From Prevotella melaninogenica (GTDB lineage Bacteria; Bacteroidota; Bacteroidia; Bacteroidales; Bacteroidaceae), in contig NZ_AP018049.1 in assembly GCF_003609775.1 (NCBI RefSeq), positions 682,001 through 746,000 of the forward strand: 64,000 bases of DNA, written 5' to 3'. The first letter of the stretch is position 1; each line of letters begins with the position of its first letter. The notes under the pieces are model-generated. The model did not search any database and was not told the origin of the DNA. It saw nothing but the letters and a program-made list of their open reading frames with translations. A program made the translations under genes and the position numbers. Below, in pieces: positions 9,127 to 17,373 of the stretch.

Positions 9127-9686
9127 GTACACTTTATATTAAAAATATGGTTTGTGACCGCTGTAAAATGGCTGTTAGCCAAACTTTGCAGCAGCTTGAC
9201 CTACACCCGACAAAGGTTGAATTGGGTGAGGTTAGTGTTGAAGAAGTCTTATCTTCATCCCAATTAGCTACCCTTCGGACAGCCCTTAAAGAACTGGGTT
9301 TCGAACTTCTTGACGACCGGCGTCAGCAAACCATCGACCATATCAAGTCTGCTTTAATTAGACTTGTACATTACCATGATAATCAGAGTTCAACTAATCT
9401 TAGCGATTATCTTTCATCTGAACTTCGTCAGGACTATAGTGCGCTTTCAAAACTCTTCTCTGAGGTTGAAGGAAAGACTATCGAAAGATATTATATCGAG
9501 TTGCGTATAGAGCGGGTGAAAGAGTTTATTCGTTATGATGAGTTGACCTTGACGCAGATAGCCCTTCGTATGAATTACTCTTCTGTGGCTTATCTTTCCA
9601 GTCAGTTTAAGTCAGTAACTGGTATGACTCCCAGTCAGTTCAAGGGGATGAAAGATAATCTTCGAACGTCCTTAGATAAACTTTAG
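9123..9686 (+). CDS. AraC-family regulator with N-terminal HMA-like metal-binding domain
   Basis: The 187-residue protein starts with a heavy-metal-associated-like segment containing MVCDRC (Cys11, Cys14), followed by a ferredoxin-like half to about residue 65. A C-terminal AraC helix-turn-helix pair covers about residues 100-180 (RIERVKEFIRYDELTLTQIA and MNYSSVAYLSSQFKSVTGMTPSQFK). This is a compact one-component design in which Cu(I) or a similar metal could be sensed directly. Its start overlaps the MATE stop by 4 bp, and a CopZ-like gene and CopA-like gene lie downstream beyond a 566-bp gap. Metal identity and targets are inferred from context. Confidence 0.82.
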   Translation: MSTLYIKNMVCDRCKMAVSQTLQQLDLHPTKVELGEVSVEEVLSSSQLATLRTALKELGFELLDDRRQQTIDHIKSALIRLVHYHDNQSSTNLSDYLSSELRQDYSALSKLFSEVEGKTIERYYIELRIERVKEFIRYDELTLTQIALRMNYSSVAYLSSQFKSVTGMTPSQFKGMKDNLRTSLDKL

Positions 9687-9814
9687 ACTGCAATTTAAAA
9701 AGTTAAGTCTACTGCTTATAGGTGGAATATAATTTTTGTTCTTACTTTCGGGATGGAAAATAGACAGATGTTAGGAGGAGAGTGAGTATATGTTTAATGA
9801 TGCAAAGAAGAATC

Positions 9815-10062
9815 TTTTGTTGTAATATTTTACTCGTCATATTTTAATAGAGCACTAATAGCGTTTCAATTAAGCCTTAATTGTCTTCTTAAAGATGCCC
9901 TTTAGGAAGCGAACTAACGCCCTTTTGCACCCTTGTTAAGCACCTTTTGAAATACAATTTTGTAACTAATTGATTTGCTGTTGGTTATAAACTCGACTTT
10001 TATATCTATCTTTTAGCATTATTCTAAGGCTTTTATTCGAAATTATGTAATAATTTTTCAAT
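9815..10062 (+). repeat. ~245-bp dispersed element, family C, copy 1
   Basis: This segment matches the reverse complement of 58371-58618. Shared blocks include AATTAAGCCTTAATT, AAGATGCCCTTT, AACTAACGCCCTTT, TAAGCACCTTTT and GAAATTATGTAA. GCC-type motifs start at 9874, 9897, 9919 and 9940, spaced 23, 22 and 21 bp. No open frame or transposase is present. Confidence 0.8.
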
Positions 10063-10185
10063 ACTTGGATGATGATATTTCAGACTCTTTTCTTACCATG
10101 TTATGAATGAACTTCTTGTAGAACTGATGCGAGAAATTATAATCTTTATCCATAATTCTATAAGGCTTGATAGATAATATATGTG

Positions 10186-10193
10186 TAACTTTG
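10186..10193 (+). promoter_or_regulatory. -7 box of copZ-like gene
   Basis: TAACTTTG at 10186-10193 matches TAnnTTTG and lies 59 bp before the ATG. A clear -33 element at correct spacing is not obvious, which could fit activator dependence. Confidence 0.5.
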
Positions 10194-10252
10194 CAAACGA
10201 TAAGAATAAAACAGAATAGTAATCACATAATATTAATAGAAAGGAAAGACTT

Positions 10253-10465
10253 ATGGAGAAGAAAGTTTTTGCAGTAAGTGGTATGAAGTGTGTACATTGT
10301 AAGGCAAATGTTGAGAACGCCTTAAAAGCACTCAATGGTGTAGTGTCTGCTGAAGCTAATCTTGAAGATGCTAATGTCACAGTAGAATATGACGAAAGTA
10401 AGGTTAATCCTTCTGAAATCAAGGAAGCTGTAGACAACAGCGGACGCTATGAGCTGAGTTTATAA
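10253..10465 (+). CDS. copZ: CopZ-like copper chaperone (HMA domain)
   Basis: The 70-residue protein is a single HMA domain with metal site GMKCVHC (Cys13, Cys16) and the usual beta-alpha-beta-beta-alpha-beta layout. It should bind Cu(I) in the cytoplasm and pass it to the CopA-like ATPase encoded 97 bp downstream. The histidine between the cysteines is a common variant. A small hairpin with a T-rich tail (10484-10505) separates the two genes, so chaperone message may exceed ATPase message. Confidence 0.87.
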   Translation: MEKKVFAVSGMKCVHCKANVENALKALNGVVSAEANLEDANVTVEYDESKVNPSEIKEAVDNSGRYELSL

Positions 10466-10483
10466 CAGCTTATTTATAATCTT

Positions 10484-10508
10484 AAGAGCATATTTTTATG
10501 CTCTTTTC
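10484..10508 (+). terminator. Hairpin between copZ-like and copA-like genes
   Basis: AAGAGCATA and TATGCTCTT form a 9-bp stem with a TTTT loop, followed by a short TTCGTTTG tail. It may be a partial terminator or processing site within the operon. Confidence 0.55.
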
Positions 10509-10562
10509 GTTTGTGAATTCTTTCTCCTTCTTATGTAAGGGGAATCAAAATATAGTATCATT

Positions 10563-12482
10563 ATGAAACAAACAATTCCTGTTATAGGTATGGCTTGTTC
10601 GGCATGTTCAGCCAATGTTGAAAAGAAGTTGAATGAGCTTGATGGCATTAATGCAGCGTCTGTTTCGCTTCCAGGGCGTTCAGCTTTGGTGGATTTTGAC
10701 CCTCAGGTGATTTCGCTTGAGAGGATGAAGGCTGAAATTAATGCGCTTGGATATGACTTAGTGATTGATAAGGAGACATCGGTCGAAGAGATAGAAAAGC
10801 GTGAGTATGTACTCTTAAAGCGTAAAACGGCATTATCATGGTTGTTCTCAATAGCTGTGATGTGTGTGTCTATGCGATGGGTAGACTTAGGTTCTCGTGA
10901 TATTGCCAATCAGGTTGCATTATTGATAGCCTTGGCAAACATGCTTTATTGCGGTCGCCAGTTCTATGTATCATCGTTTAGACAATTACTTCATGGCAGT
11001 GCAAACATGGATACATTGGTGGCTTTATCTACGGGAATCGCCTTTCTGTTCAGTACGTTTAATACGTTTTGGGGCGATGCCGTATGGATGAGTCGGGGAG
11101 TTGTATGGCACACCTACTTTGATGCTTCAGTAATGATTATCACCTTTGTCTTGACTGGTAGACTATTAGAAGAGAAAGCCAAAGACGGTACAGCATCCTC
11201 TATTCGTCAGATGATGGGTATGGCTCCAAAGACAGCACATATCGTTGATGGCGACAAGATAGAGGAGGTTCCAATCTCAACCATTGAGGTTGGGGATGTT
11301 TTGGAGGTTCGCCCCGGTGAGAAGGTACCTGTGGATGGTGAAGTAATATGGGCAGAAAGCTTTATGACAGCTGATGCAGCCTACGTCGATGAGAGTATGA
11401 TAACGGGTGAACCAACGCCTGCGGAGAAGAAAAAAGGCTCAAAGGTGTTGGCAGGAACGATACCGAGCCAGGGTAAGTTTCGCATGCGTGCTCGTCAAGT
11501 TGGTGAAGATACAGCCTTAGCACATATTATTCGAATGGTGCAAGAAGCACAAGGTTCAAAGGCACCTGTACAACGAATTGTGGATAAGGCAGCCTTGGTA
11601 TTCGTCCCAGTAGTAGCTTGTATTGCTCTTGCTACCTTCCTTTTGTGGTGGTTGATAGGTGGGAATAGTGCTTTACCACAAGCTATTATGTCAGCTGTTG
11701 CAGTCTTAGTCATTGCGTGTCCATGTGCAATGGGGTTGGCAACACCAACAGCTCTGATGGTTGGTATTGGTAAAGCTGCTCTGAAACAAATACTCATTAA
11801 GGATGCTGCAGCCTTAGAGAGTCTGCGTAAGGTAGATGTGTTGGTGACCGATAAGACTGGTACATTGACCATTCCGAATAAGAATATCGATTTTACAAAG
11901 GCTGATAACCTTCCTTTTGAAGAGCGTGAAACATTAAAACCTAATGCTCGTGAGGCAATGGATGAGCTACAGAAGAAGGGGATTGAGGTCTATATGATGA
12001 GTGGAGATAAGGACGAGGCTGCTCGTTATTGGGCTGAAAAAGCTGGTATAAAACACTATCATAGTAAGGTGTTACCACAAGATAAGGAGAATCTTGTTAG
12101 ACAGTTGCAAGCCGAAGGAAAACGTGTAGCAATGGTAGGTGACGGTATTAATGATACACAAGCCTTGGCTTTGGCAGATGTAAGTATTGCTATAGGTAAG
12201 GGAACGGACGTAGCTATGGATGTAGCACAGGTGACACTCATGGGAGATGATTTGTCTGCTATCCCTGAAGCAATACAGTTGAGCCGCAATACAGTACGTA
12301 TGATTTGGGAGAATCTCTTCTGGGCTTTCATCTATAACATTGTCTGTATCCCATTAGCAGCAGGTATGCTTTACGCTTTCGGCATTGATTGGCAGATTAC
12401 TCCATCATGGGCAAGTGCGCTGATGGCATTCTCCAGTGTTAGTGTTGTACTTAACAGTCTTCGCTTACGGTGGATGAAATAA
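10563..12482 (+). CDS. CopA-like P1B-type ATPase lacking the nucleotide-binding N-domain
   Basis: The 639-residue protein has an N-terminal HMA site (Cys12, Cys15), an actuator domain with TGEP, the CPC metal motif (residues 386-388), the phosphorylation site DKTGT (Asp430), the MVGDGIND hinge (524-531) and the final MAFSSVSVVLNS signature of copper pumps. Between Asp430 and LKPNAREAM (Leu458) there are only 28 residues, where active P1B ATPases carry an N-domain of over 100 residues with an SEHPL motif. That motif is absent from the whole protein. The frame is intact and the flanking P-domain parts are well conserved, so the deletion looks selected or old. It may be a reduced pump, a regulator or metal buffer, or it may obtain ATP binding otherwise. 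Confidence 0.88.
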   Translation: MKQTIPVIGMACSACSANVEKKLNELDGINAASVSLPGRSALVDFDPQVISLERMKAEINALGYDLVIDKETSVEEIEKREYVLLKRKTALSWLFSIAVMCVSMRWVDLGSRDIANQVALLIALANMLYCGRQFYVSSFRQLLHGSANMDTLVALSTGIAFLFSTFNTFWGDAVWMSRGVVWHTYFDASVMIITFVLTGRLLEEKAKDGTASSIRQMMGMAPKTAHIVDGDKIEEVPISTIEVGDVLEVRPGEKVPVDGEVIWAESFMTADAAYVDESMITGEPTPAEKKKGSKVLAGTIPSQGKFRMRARQVGEDTALAHIIRMVQEAQGSKAPVQRIVDKAALVFVPVVACIALATFLLWWLIGGNSALPQAIMSAVAVLVIACPCAMGLATPTALMVGIGKAALKQILIKDAAALESLRKVDVLVTDKTGTLTIPNKNIDFTKADNLPFEERETLKPNAREAMDELQKKGIEVYMMSGDKDEAARYWAEKAGIKHYHSKVLPQDKENLVRQLQAEGKRVAMVGDGINDTQALALADVSIAIGKGTDVAMDVAQVTLMGDDLSAIPEAIQLSRNTVRMIWENLFWAFIYNIVCIPLAAGMLYAFGIDWQITPSWASALMAFSSVSVVLNSLRLRWMK

Positions 12483-12502
12483 GATGAATTTAGTATTATA
12501 AA

Positions 12503-12561
12503 AAATAGAGTTTACTAATTACTCGTTCAGCAATGTGCTGTAGTAATTGTAAACTCTATTT
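12503..12561. terminator. Bidirectional terminator between convergent genes
   Basis: AAATAGAGTTTAC pairs with GTAAACTCTATTT, and the stem continues through AATTACT/AGTAATT with one mismatch, around an 18-base loop. It lies between the CopA-like gene (+) and the Gly/Tyr-rich gene (-). Confidence 0.85.
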
Positions 12562-12584
12562 CCTTATCTAAACCTGTTGTTTCT

Positions 12585-13454
12585 TTATCTTACAGGATAA
12601 TCGTATCGATTGCTATTATAGAAACCATTACGTTGCGAAGGGAGACGGTCAAACTCTACGCTAACAGAAATTGAATTCTGATTGTTTGAGCCCCATTGAT
12701 AGGTCACACCACCACCAATTCTATCCATGTAGCGACTAACTCCGGTACCATAAGTCCAAGCCATTGGTCCATATCCGTATCCCATTGAAGCATAACCATA
12801 GCCGAAAGGCGAATAGCCAAAGCCACCATAGCCAGCCCAATAAGGTGAACCGTAACCTCCGTAGCCAAAGGCATCTCCGAAATTGTTAGATGTGAAAGCC
12901 TTCTGTACGAAGGCGTATGCACTCCAATGTTCATTGAACTGATAGCCAAAGACAGCATTGATACCACCCACGAAATAGTTATCACCACGGTAGGTAAGGT
13001 GGTTTACATATCCACCCACAGCCAATGTAGCCTTCTTTGATAGGTTTGTAACATACATTAATGATACATCCTGTGAGAAGCCTGCACCATGATTGCTTCC
13101 GTGACCAAAGCTTGCAAAGGCCGATGCACCAAGGTTGATGTTCAATCCTTTATGTAATCTCCAAGCTCCAACACCATAACCCCAAGCCGGATAATAGAAA
13201 TCATTTGGTGTAACTGTTTGTCCGTTCTCTGTAATGAGGGGTAGGTTGTTATCTATCTGTGCCTGTTGTGCACGGTCTTCAGCCAATCGTCTGGCATACT
13301 CCTTCTCAGCCTCTGTGGCCTCGCGTGGGCCTTGTAGACGTGCCGATTCTATAGGTTCCACATTGGAAGTGTTCCCATTGTGGTCTCCATTTGTATTCTG
13401 TGCATACAATGGTATACAGAGAATAGCCGCTATTATGAAACTATATTTCCTCAT
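12585..13454 (-). CDS. Secreted protein with Gly/Tyr-rich segment, predicted outer-membrane barrel
   Basis: The 289-residue protein has a signal peptide ending at about residue 19 (CIPLYAQ), a charged helical stretch (about 35-70), and then alternating hydrophobic strands (LNINLGASAFASFG, ATLAVGGYVNHL, INAVFGYQF) that suggest a small beta barrel. Residues about 195-240 are almost entirely Gly, Tyr, Phe, Ala and Pro in repeats such as GYGGYGSPYWAGYGG. I do not recognise a family. The low-complexity part could be an exposed loop. Single gene, convergent with the CopA-like gene. Confidence 0.7.
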   Translation of the reverse strand: MRKYSFIIAAILCIPLYAQNTNGDHNGNTSNVEPIESARLQGPREATEAEKEYARRLAEDRAQQAQIDNNLPLITENGQTVTPNDFYYPAWGYGVGAWRLHKGLNINLGASAFASFGHGSNHGAGFSQDVSLMYVTNLSKKATLAVGGYVNHLTYRGDNYFVGGINAVFGYQFNEHWSAYAFVQKAFTSNNFGDAFGYGGYGSPYWAGYGGFGYSPFGYGYASMGYGYGPMAWTYGTGVSRYMDRIGGGVTYQWGSNNQNSISVSVEFDRLPSQRNGFYNSNRYDYPVR

Positions 13455-13573
13455 TTGCTTGCAAATATAAATATTTGACAGTCAACTGCCAAGGATTTTA
13501 AAGATAATTAGTGCTTTTTCAAACTGGAGATATGAACGTCCGAGTAATACAGAAGTTCTTAACGCTTATCCTT

Positions 13574-14524
13574 TTACTTGGTGCGCATAATCAGTGGAGG
13601 ATCAGTTGTGAAGAAGAAAACTGTGGCACCATGGAATACCTGTCCTGGGCGTAATTCGTTACTTACTTTCTCCATACCACTATTATATCCAGCATGAATT
13701 GGCTGTAATGAGATACCGTAACTCTCCTTACCGTATGTGTTAATATTGAGTGTTGGTTCACTTGAATAGACCGTCATAGCACGTCCACTCTGTGCATCAA
13801 AGAGAATTGCTGCCGCCTTCTGCATGTTGTCTGGATGTCGCAACTGATAGGCATTGTCATATCCCTTACTCGTACTCTTGATACGCTCACCAATCTCCCT
13901 TGGTTTGGTAAAGTCGAATGGTGTGTTCTTTATGCGTTGAAGCACACCAGTCAACTGTCTTTGAGCGTTATAAGTATTAATCTGGACAGCATCAACCCAA
14001 AGATGTTGTTTGAGGATAGAGCGGTGCATCTCTCCTGATAAGTTGAAACAAATACCATTTGTTACTTCCAACTTTGTTTCAGCTGTTGTTGCAACACGAT
14101 AGTCTACATCAAGGGCGTTTTGGTCAGATAGGGTGTAAGTAACTGTGGCGTTTAACTTTCCATCTAATCCATTCTCTCCCTCTGAAGTCACATATCGCAG
14201 CGTAACTGATTGGTTGTCAGAACTAACAAGTTCCCACACTTTTCCAGATAGTGTCTCCTCATTATTTTTACCAAAGTAGATGAGCGTAGCACCTAAAGTT
14301 CTATCTTTCAAATATTCCTCCTTATTGGTATATCCTTTTACGACAGGCTCCAACCTACCATTCCAGTTGTGGGCAGTAAGCGAGACAAGGCGAGCACCAT
14401 AGTTACTGATAACTGCCTCCATACCGTTTCCGTTCACAAGTCGTATTTGTACTTGCTCTTGTGCGTGTGAGCAGAGAACAACGCTAAGCATTGCTACTGT
14501 CAGTATTGCATATAACTGCTTCAT
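13574..14524 (-). CDS. Secreted aldose 1-epimerase homologue lacking catalytic residues
   Basis: From the ATG at 14524 the protein is 316 residues with a signal peptide (MKQLYAILTVAMLSVVLCSHAQ). A further 30 upstream codons are open, but TATCTTTG promoter boxes lie within that stretch on this strand, so 14524 is preferred. Galactose mutarotase features remain: YGARLVSL, GKVWELV, FNLSG, TPFDFTKPREIGERI and GYDNAY. However the segment with the first catalytic His (usually NSLHGG) is deleted, the second (usually NHTYFNL) reads NGICFNL, and the catalytic Glu position (usually GVCLETQ) reads GISLQPI. It is thus probably non-catalytic, perhaps a sugar-binding protein of the envelope. Confidence 0.8.
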   Translation of the reverse strand: MKQLYAILTVAMLSVVLCSHAQEQVQIRLVNGNGMEAVISNYGARLVSLTAHNWNGRLEPVVKGYTNKEEYLKDRTLGATLIYFGKNNEETLSGKVWELVSSDNQSVTLRYVTSEGENGLDGKLNATVTYTLSDQNALDVDYRVATTAETKLEVTNGICFNLSGEMHRSILKQHLWVDAVQINTYNAQRQLTGVLQRIKNTPFDFTKPREIGERIKSTSKGYDNAYQLRHPDNMQKAAAILFDAQSGRAMTVYSSEPTLNINTYGKESYGISLQPIHAGYNSGMEKVSNELRPGQVFHGATVFFFTTDPPLIMRTK

Positions 14525-14787
14525 AGATTTCTTTATATGTTTATGCAAAGATAGTACCAGCGAGTGCAATGAAAGTTTACTTTTATATTGCCGAGTGCAG
14601 CCTATCTTATGCAAAGATAATAAAAAAGATGATATGTTACTCAGAATTTCCTTATTTTAATAGAAAGGAATAATGTGTTTTAGTGATAGACACTGGTCAC
14701 AGAAGCTGGTTATAAGTGTTTTTTAGTGTTTTATACATGTCTATATTGACTCTTTTTTACCATTTTCTATAATGGTATTGATGCCCC

Positions 14788-14844
14788 GCACATATTGTGC
14801 TGTTGGTAAGCACCAATGGTGTTGAGGGCAAGCACAAGGTGTGA
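14788..14844. repeat. 22-bp palindromic array, family A, locus 2
   Basis: GCACATATTGTGC, GCACCAATGGTGT and GCACAAGGTGTGA start at 14788, 14810 and 14832, exactly 22 bp apart. Spacers are TGTTGGTAA and TGAGGGCAA. Confidence 0.8.
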
Positions 14845-14999
14845 TGAGCGTTTAATGCCTTGAAGTATGTTGTAGAGAGACGTATGGTCGTCCGTTATGT
14901 GCGTATTTTTCTACGTCTAAAAGAGTAGTTGATGATGAAAGCATGCAATCAAATTGTATCTTTAGAATGGTAAAATAAGGTTTTATGCATGATTTGTAT

Positions 15000-15007
15000 T
15001 ACCTTTG
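15000..15007 (+). promoter_or_regulatory. -7 box of DAHP synthase gene
   Basis: TACCTTTG fits TAnnTTTG and lies 35 bp before the ATG. Confidence 0.45.
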
Positions 15008-15041
15008 GGGAACAATTAAGTAAATAAGGAATATAAGATAT

Positions 15042-16112
15042 ATGATGATGGAGTTAGAATTAGAGCCATTGCGACTTCCGAGCGACAAGGAACGTCCATT
15101 AGTCATTGCAGGGCCTTGTTCGGCAGAAACAGAAGAACAGGTGATGTCTACGGCACATAGTCTTGCAGCCAAGGGGTGCCATATCTTTCGTGCAGGCGTA
15201 TGGAAACCGCGTACGAAACCAGGTGGTTTTGAGGGCAATGGAGAGATGGCTTTACCATGGATGCAGCGTGTAAAGGAAGAGACAGGCATGATGATTTCGA
15301 CCGAGGTGGCGACGCCAGAGCATGTTGAATTAGCTCTGAAATATGGTATGGACATTCTTTGGGTAGGTGCAAGAACATCTGCTAACCCTTTTGCTATGCA
15401 GGCTTTGGCTGATGCTTTGCAAGGAATAGATATCCCAGTGTTGGTAAAGAACCCTGTGAATCCTGACCTTGAGCTGTGGATTGGTGCACTTCAACGTCTT
15501 AATCAGGCAGGCTTGAAACGTTTAGGAGTTATTCATCGTGGTTTCTCAAGCTATGATAAGAAAATCTATCGAAATGCTCCTATGTGGCAGATTCCTATTG
15601 AGTTGCGGAGAAGAATACCAGGACTTCCTATCATCTGTGACCCAAGTCATATCGGTGGTCGTCGCGATTTGATAGCACCACTATGTCAGCAGGCTATGGA
15701 CTTAGGCTTTGATGGGTTGATCGTTGAGAGCCATTGTACGCCAGAGAAGGCGTGGAGCGATGCAGAACAGCAGGTAACTCCTGATATCCTTGATTATATT
15801 CTTTCGCTTTTGGTAGTACGCGATCACAGCTCTACAACTGAAGGATTAAGATTTCTTCGTGCCCAAATAGACGAGCTTGATAACTCCTTAATGGGACTTC
15901 TTGCCAAGCGTTTCCGCATTTGTCGTGAGATAGGAGCCTTTAAAAAAGAGCATAATATGACCATTCTTCAAGCTGGTAGATATGGTGAAATCCTCGAAAA
16001 GCGTGGCGCACAAGCAAGCCTATGCGGTATGGATGCCAACTTTGCTGCTCAGGTATTTGAATTAATACATGAGGAGAGTGTACGTCAGCAGTTGGAGGTT
16101 GTGAATAAGTAG
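15042..16112 (+). CDS. Bifunctional DAHP synthase / chorismate mutase
   Basis: Residues 1-265 form a class I (KDO8P-like) DAHP synthase: IAGPCSAE, GVWKPRTKPGGFEG, VKNPVNPD, HRGFSS and CDPSHIGGRRD. It condenses phosphoenolpyruvate and erythrose 4-phosphate to start the shikimate pathway. Residues about 275-350 form a helical chorismate mutase (LRFLRAQIDELDNSLMGLLAKR, ICREIGAFKKEH), converting chorismate to prephenate. This fusion is common in Bacteroidota, where the mutase part often mediates feedback control. Three consecutive ATGs allow starts at 15042, 15045 or 15048. It stands alone here, away from pheA or tyrA; aroC is 5 kb to the right. Confidence 0.93.
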   Translation: MMMELELEPLRLPSDKERPLVIAGPCSAETEEQVMSTAHSLAAKGCHIFRAGVWKPRTKPGGFEGNGEMALPWMQRVKEETGMMISTEVATPEHVELALKYGMDILWVGARTSANPFAMQALADALQGIDIPVLVKNPVNPDLELWIGALQRLNQAGLKRLGVIHRGFSSYDKKIYRNAPMWQIPIELRRRIPGLPIICDPSHIGGRRDLIAPLCQQAMDLGFDGLIVESHCTPEKAWSDAEQQVTPDILDYILSLLVVRDHSSTTEGLRFLRAQIDELDNSLMGLLAKRFRICREIGAFKKEHNMTILQAGRYGEILEKRGAQASLCGMDANFAAQVFELIHEESVRQQLEVVNK

Positions 16113-16289
16113 GGTGATAGGTGGTGAGTGTAGATGAATAGTGATGAAGGAGGTTATTATGGTTTTATGTAGATATTGATGAAAAGGATACAGCTGACAT
16201 GAGGCGTATTAGGCTAAAATATGTAATCATGTGGCACGAGAGATTGAGATAAAGAAATAATAACTTACTTATCTATAAACCTGAAACTT

Positions 16290-17264
16290 ATGCGTATCTT
16301 GTTAACCTTTTTGTTCTTGTTGAGTTCTTTTTTATCTGAAGCTCAAACTCGTTTGACGATTGTTGAACTCAATACCGAGAACTTGTTTGATACTCGACAC
16401 GATACTTTGAAGAATGATTATGAGTTCTTACCAGACTCTCCTCGCCATTGGACACGTACGAAGTATTGGCAGAAACTGAATAGAATAGGACAGACAATCA
16501 TTGCTTGTGGCGAAGATAGTAGCGGTTGGACGCTACCTGATATTGTAGGTTTATGCGAGGTAGAGAACGATAGTGTGCTCTTTGACCTTACTCGTCGATC
16601 TTTGTTGCATAAGGCTCGTTATGAATATGTGATGACAGTTTCGAATGATGCGCGTGGTATTGATGTGGCGTTGTTATATTCCCCTTTTTCCTTCCGATTG
16701 ATAAAAGCCGATACGATACGTGTCATACCCATGAAGGAAATGCGCCCAACTCGAGATATTCTATATGTAGAAGGTGAAATAGAAAGCGGTGATACGCTAC
16801 ACGTCTTCCTACTTCATGCACCAAGTCGAATGGGTGGTGAACTTTATTCTCGTCCTTTTAGAAAGCACGTGATGGAACAGTTGTGTAATGTAATAGATTC
16901 TCTTCGTAGGCAGTATGTTGAACCTAAATTGTTGGTGATGGGTGACTTTAATGATTATGCAGATAGTCCTTCACTACAACTTGCGTACGAACATGGATTG
17001 ATAAATGTGTCTGCGGAAGCACATGGGTGTAATGGAGCAAAGGGAACTTATCGCTATCATGGAGAATGGGGAAGTCTGGATCAGATTCTTGTAAGTGAAA
17101 ATCTACGTTCATGGGTGATAGACTGCCGTATTAATGATGCTCGATTTCTGTTAGAAGAAGATACAAAATACGGCGGAGTAAAGCCCCGCCGCAATTATAA
17201 TGGTATGCGTTTTAATAATGGATTTAGCGACCATCTTCCACTTGTTCTGCGTCTCCAGCATTGA
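16290..17264 (+). CDS. Secreted endonuclease/exonuclease/phosphatase family protein
   Basis: The 324-residue protein has a signal peptide (to about residue 18, FLSEAQ) and all EEP-fold motifs: LNTENLFD, LCEVEND with the metal Glu, RGIDVALLYS, MGDFNDYADSP and the final SDHLPL. EEP enzymes hydrolyse phosphodiester bonds in nucleic acids, lipids or nucleotides. Its export suggests a periplasmic or extracellular nuclease or phosphatase; the substrate cannot be told. It is convergent with a lipoprotein gene. Confidence 0.88.
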   Translation: MRILLTFLFLLSSFLSEAQTRLTIVELNTENLFDTRHDTLKNDYEFLPDSPRHWTRTKYWQKLNRIGQTIIACGEDSSGWTLPDIVGLCEVENDSVLFDLTRRSLLHKARYEYVMTVSNDARGIDVALLYSPFSFRLIKADTIRVIPMKEMRPTRDILYVEGEIESGDTLHVFLLHAPSRMGGELYSRPFRKHVMEQLCNVIDSLRRQYVEPKLLVMGDFNDYADSPSLQLAYEHGLINVSAEAHGCNGAKGTYRYHGEWGSLDQILVSENLRSWVIDCRINDARFLLEEDTKYGGVKPRRNYNGMRFNNGFSDHLPLVLRLQH

Positions 17265-17287
17265 TATTTGCACTTCTTCCCGTATTA

Positions 17288-17365
17288 TTTTCATGAAAAA
17301 AAATATTTTTCTTCATGAAAATAAACATTTACTTTCATGAAAATAAATATTTATCTTCGTGAATA
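17288..17365. repeat. 22-bp palindromic array, family B, locus 1
   Basis: Four copies of TTTTCATGAAAA-like palindromes have their TCATGA/TCGTGA cores at 17291, 17313, 17335 and 17357, a period of exactly 22 bp. AT-rich 10-bp spacers such as TAAACATTTA separate them. The array starts 24 bp after the EEP gene stop. Confidence 0.85.
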
Positions 17366-17373
17366 AAAAAAGA

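Larger units (their letters stand above)
9687..10252. other. Intergenic region holding a ~245-bp dispersed repeat
   Basis: This 566-bp gap is AT rich and has no credible frame. It contains one copy of a dispersed element (9815-10062) and the probable copZ promoter at 10186-10193. It may also hold operator sites for the HMA-AraC regulator, but I cannot identify one. Confidence 0.6.
14525..15041. other. Divergent intergenic region with 22-bp palindrome array
   Basis: This 517-bp gap separates the mutarotase homologue (-) from DAHP synthase (+). It holds minus-strand TATCTTTG boxes near 14545 and 14620, the three-unit array at 14788-14844, and a TACCTTTG box at 15000-15007. No gene is visible. 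Confidence 0.6.

Noticed and set aside
10563..12482. Frameshift explaining the short CopA-like gene
   Set aside because: The reading frame is continuous across the gap and conserved motifs continue directly on both sides.
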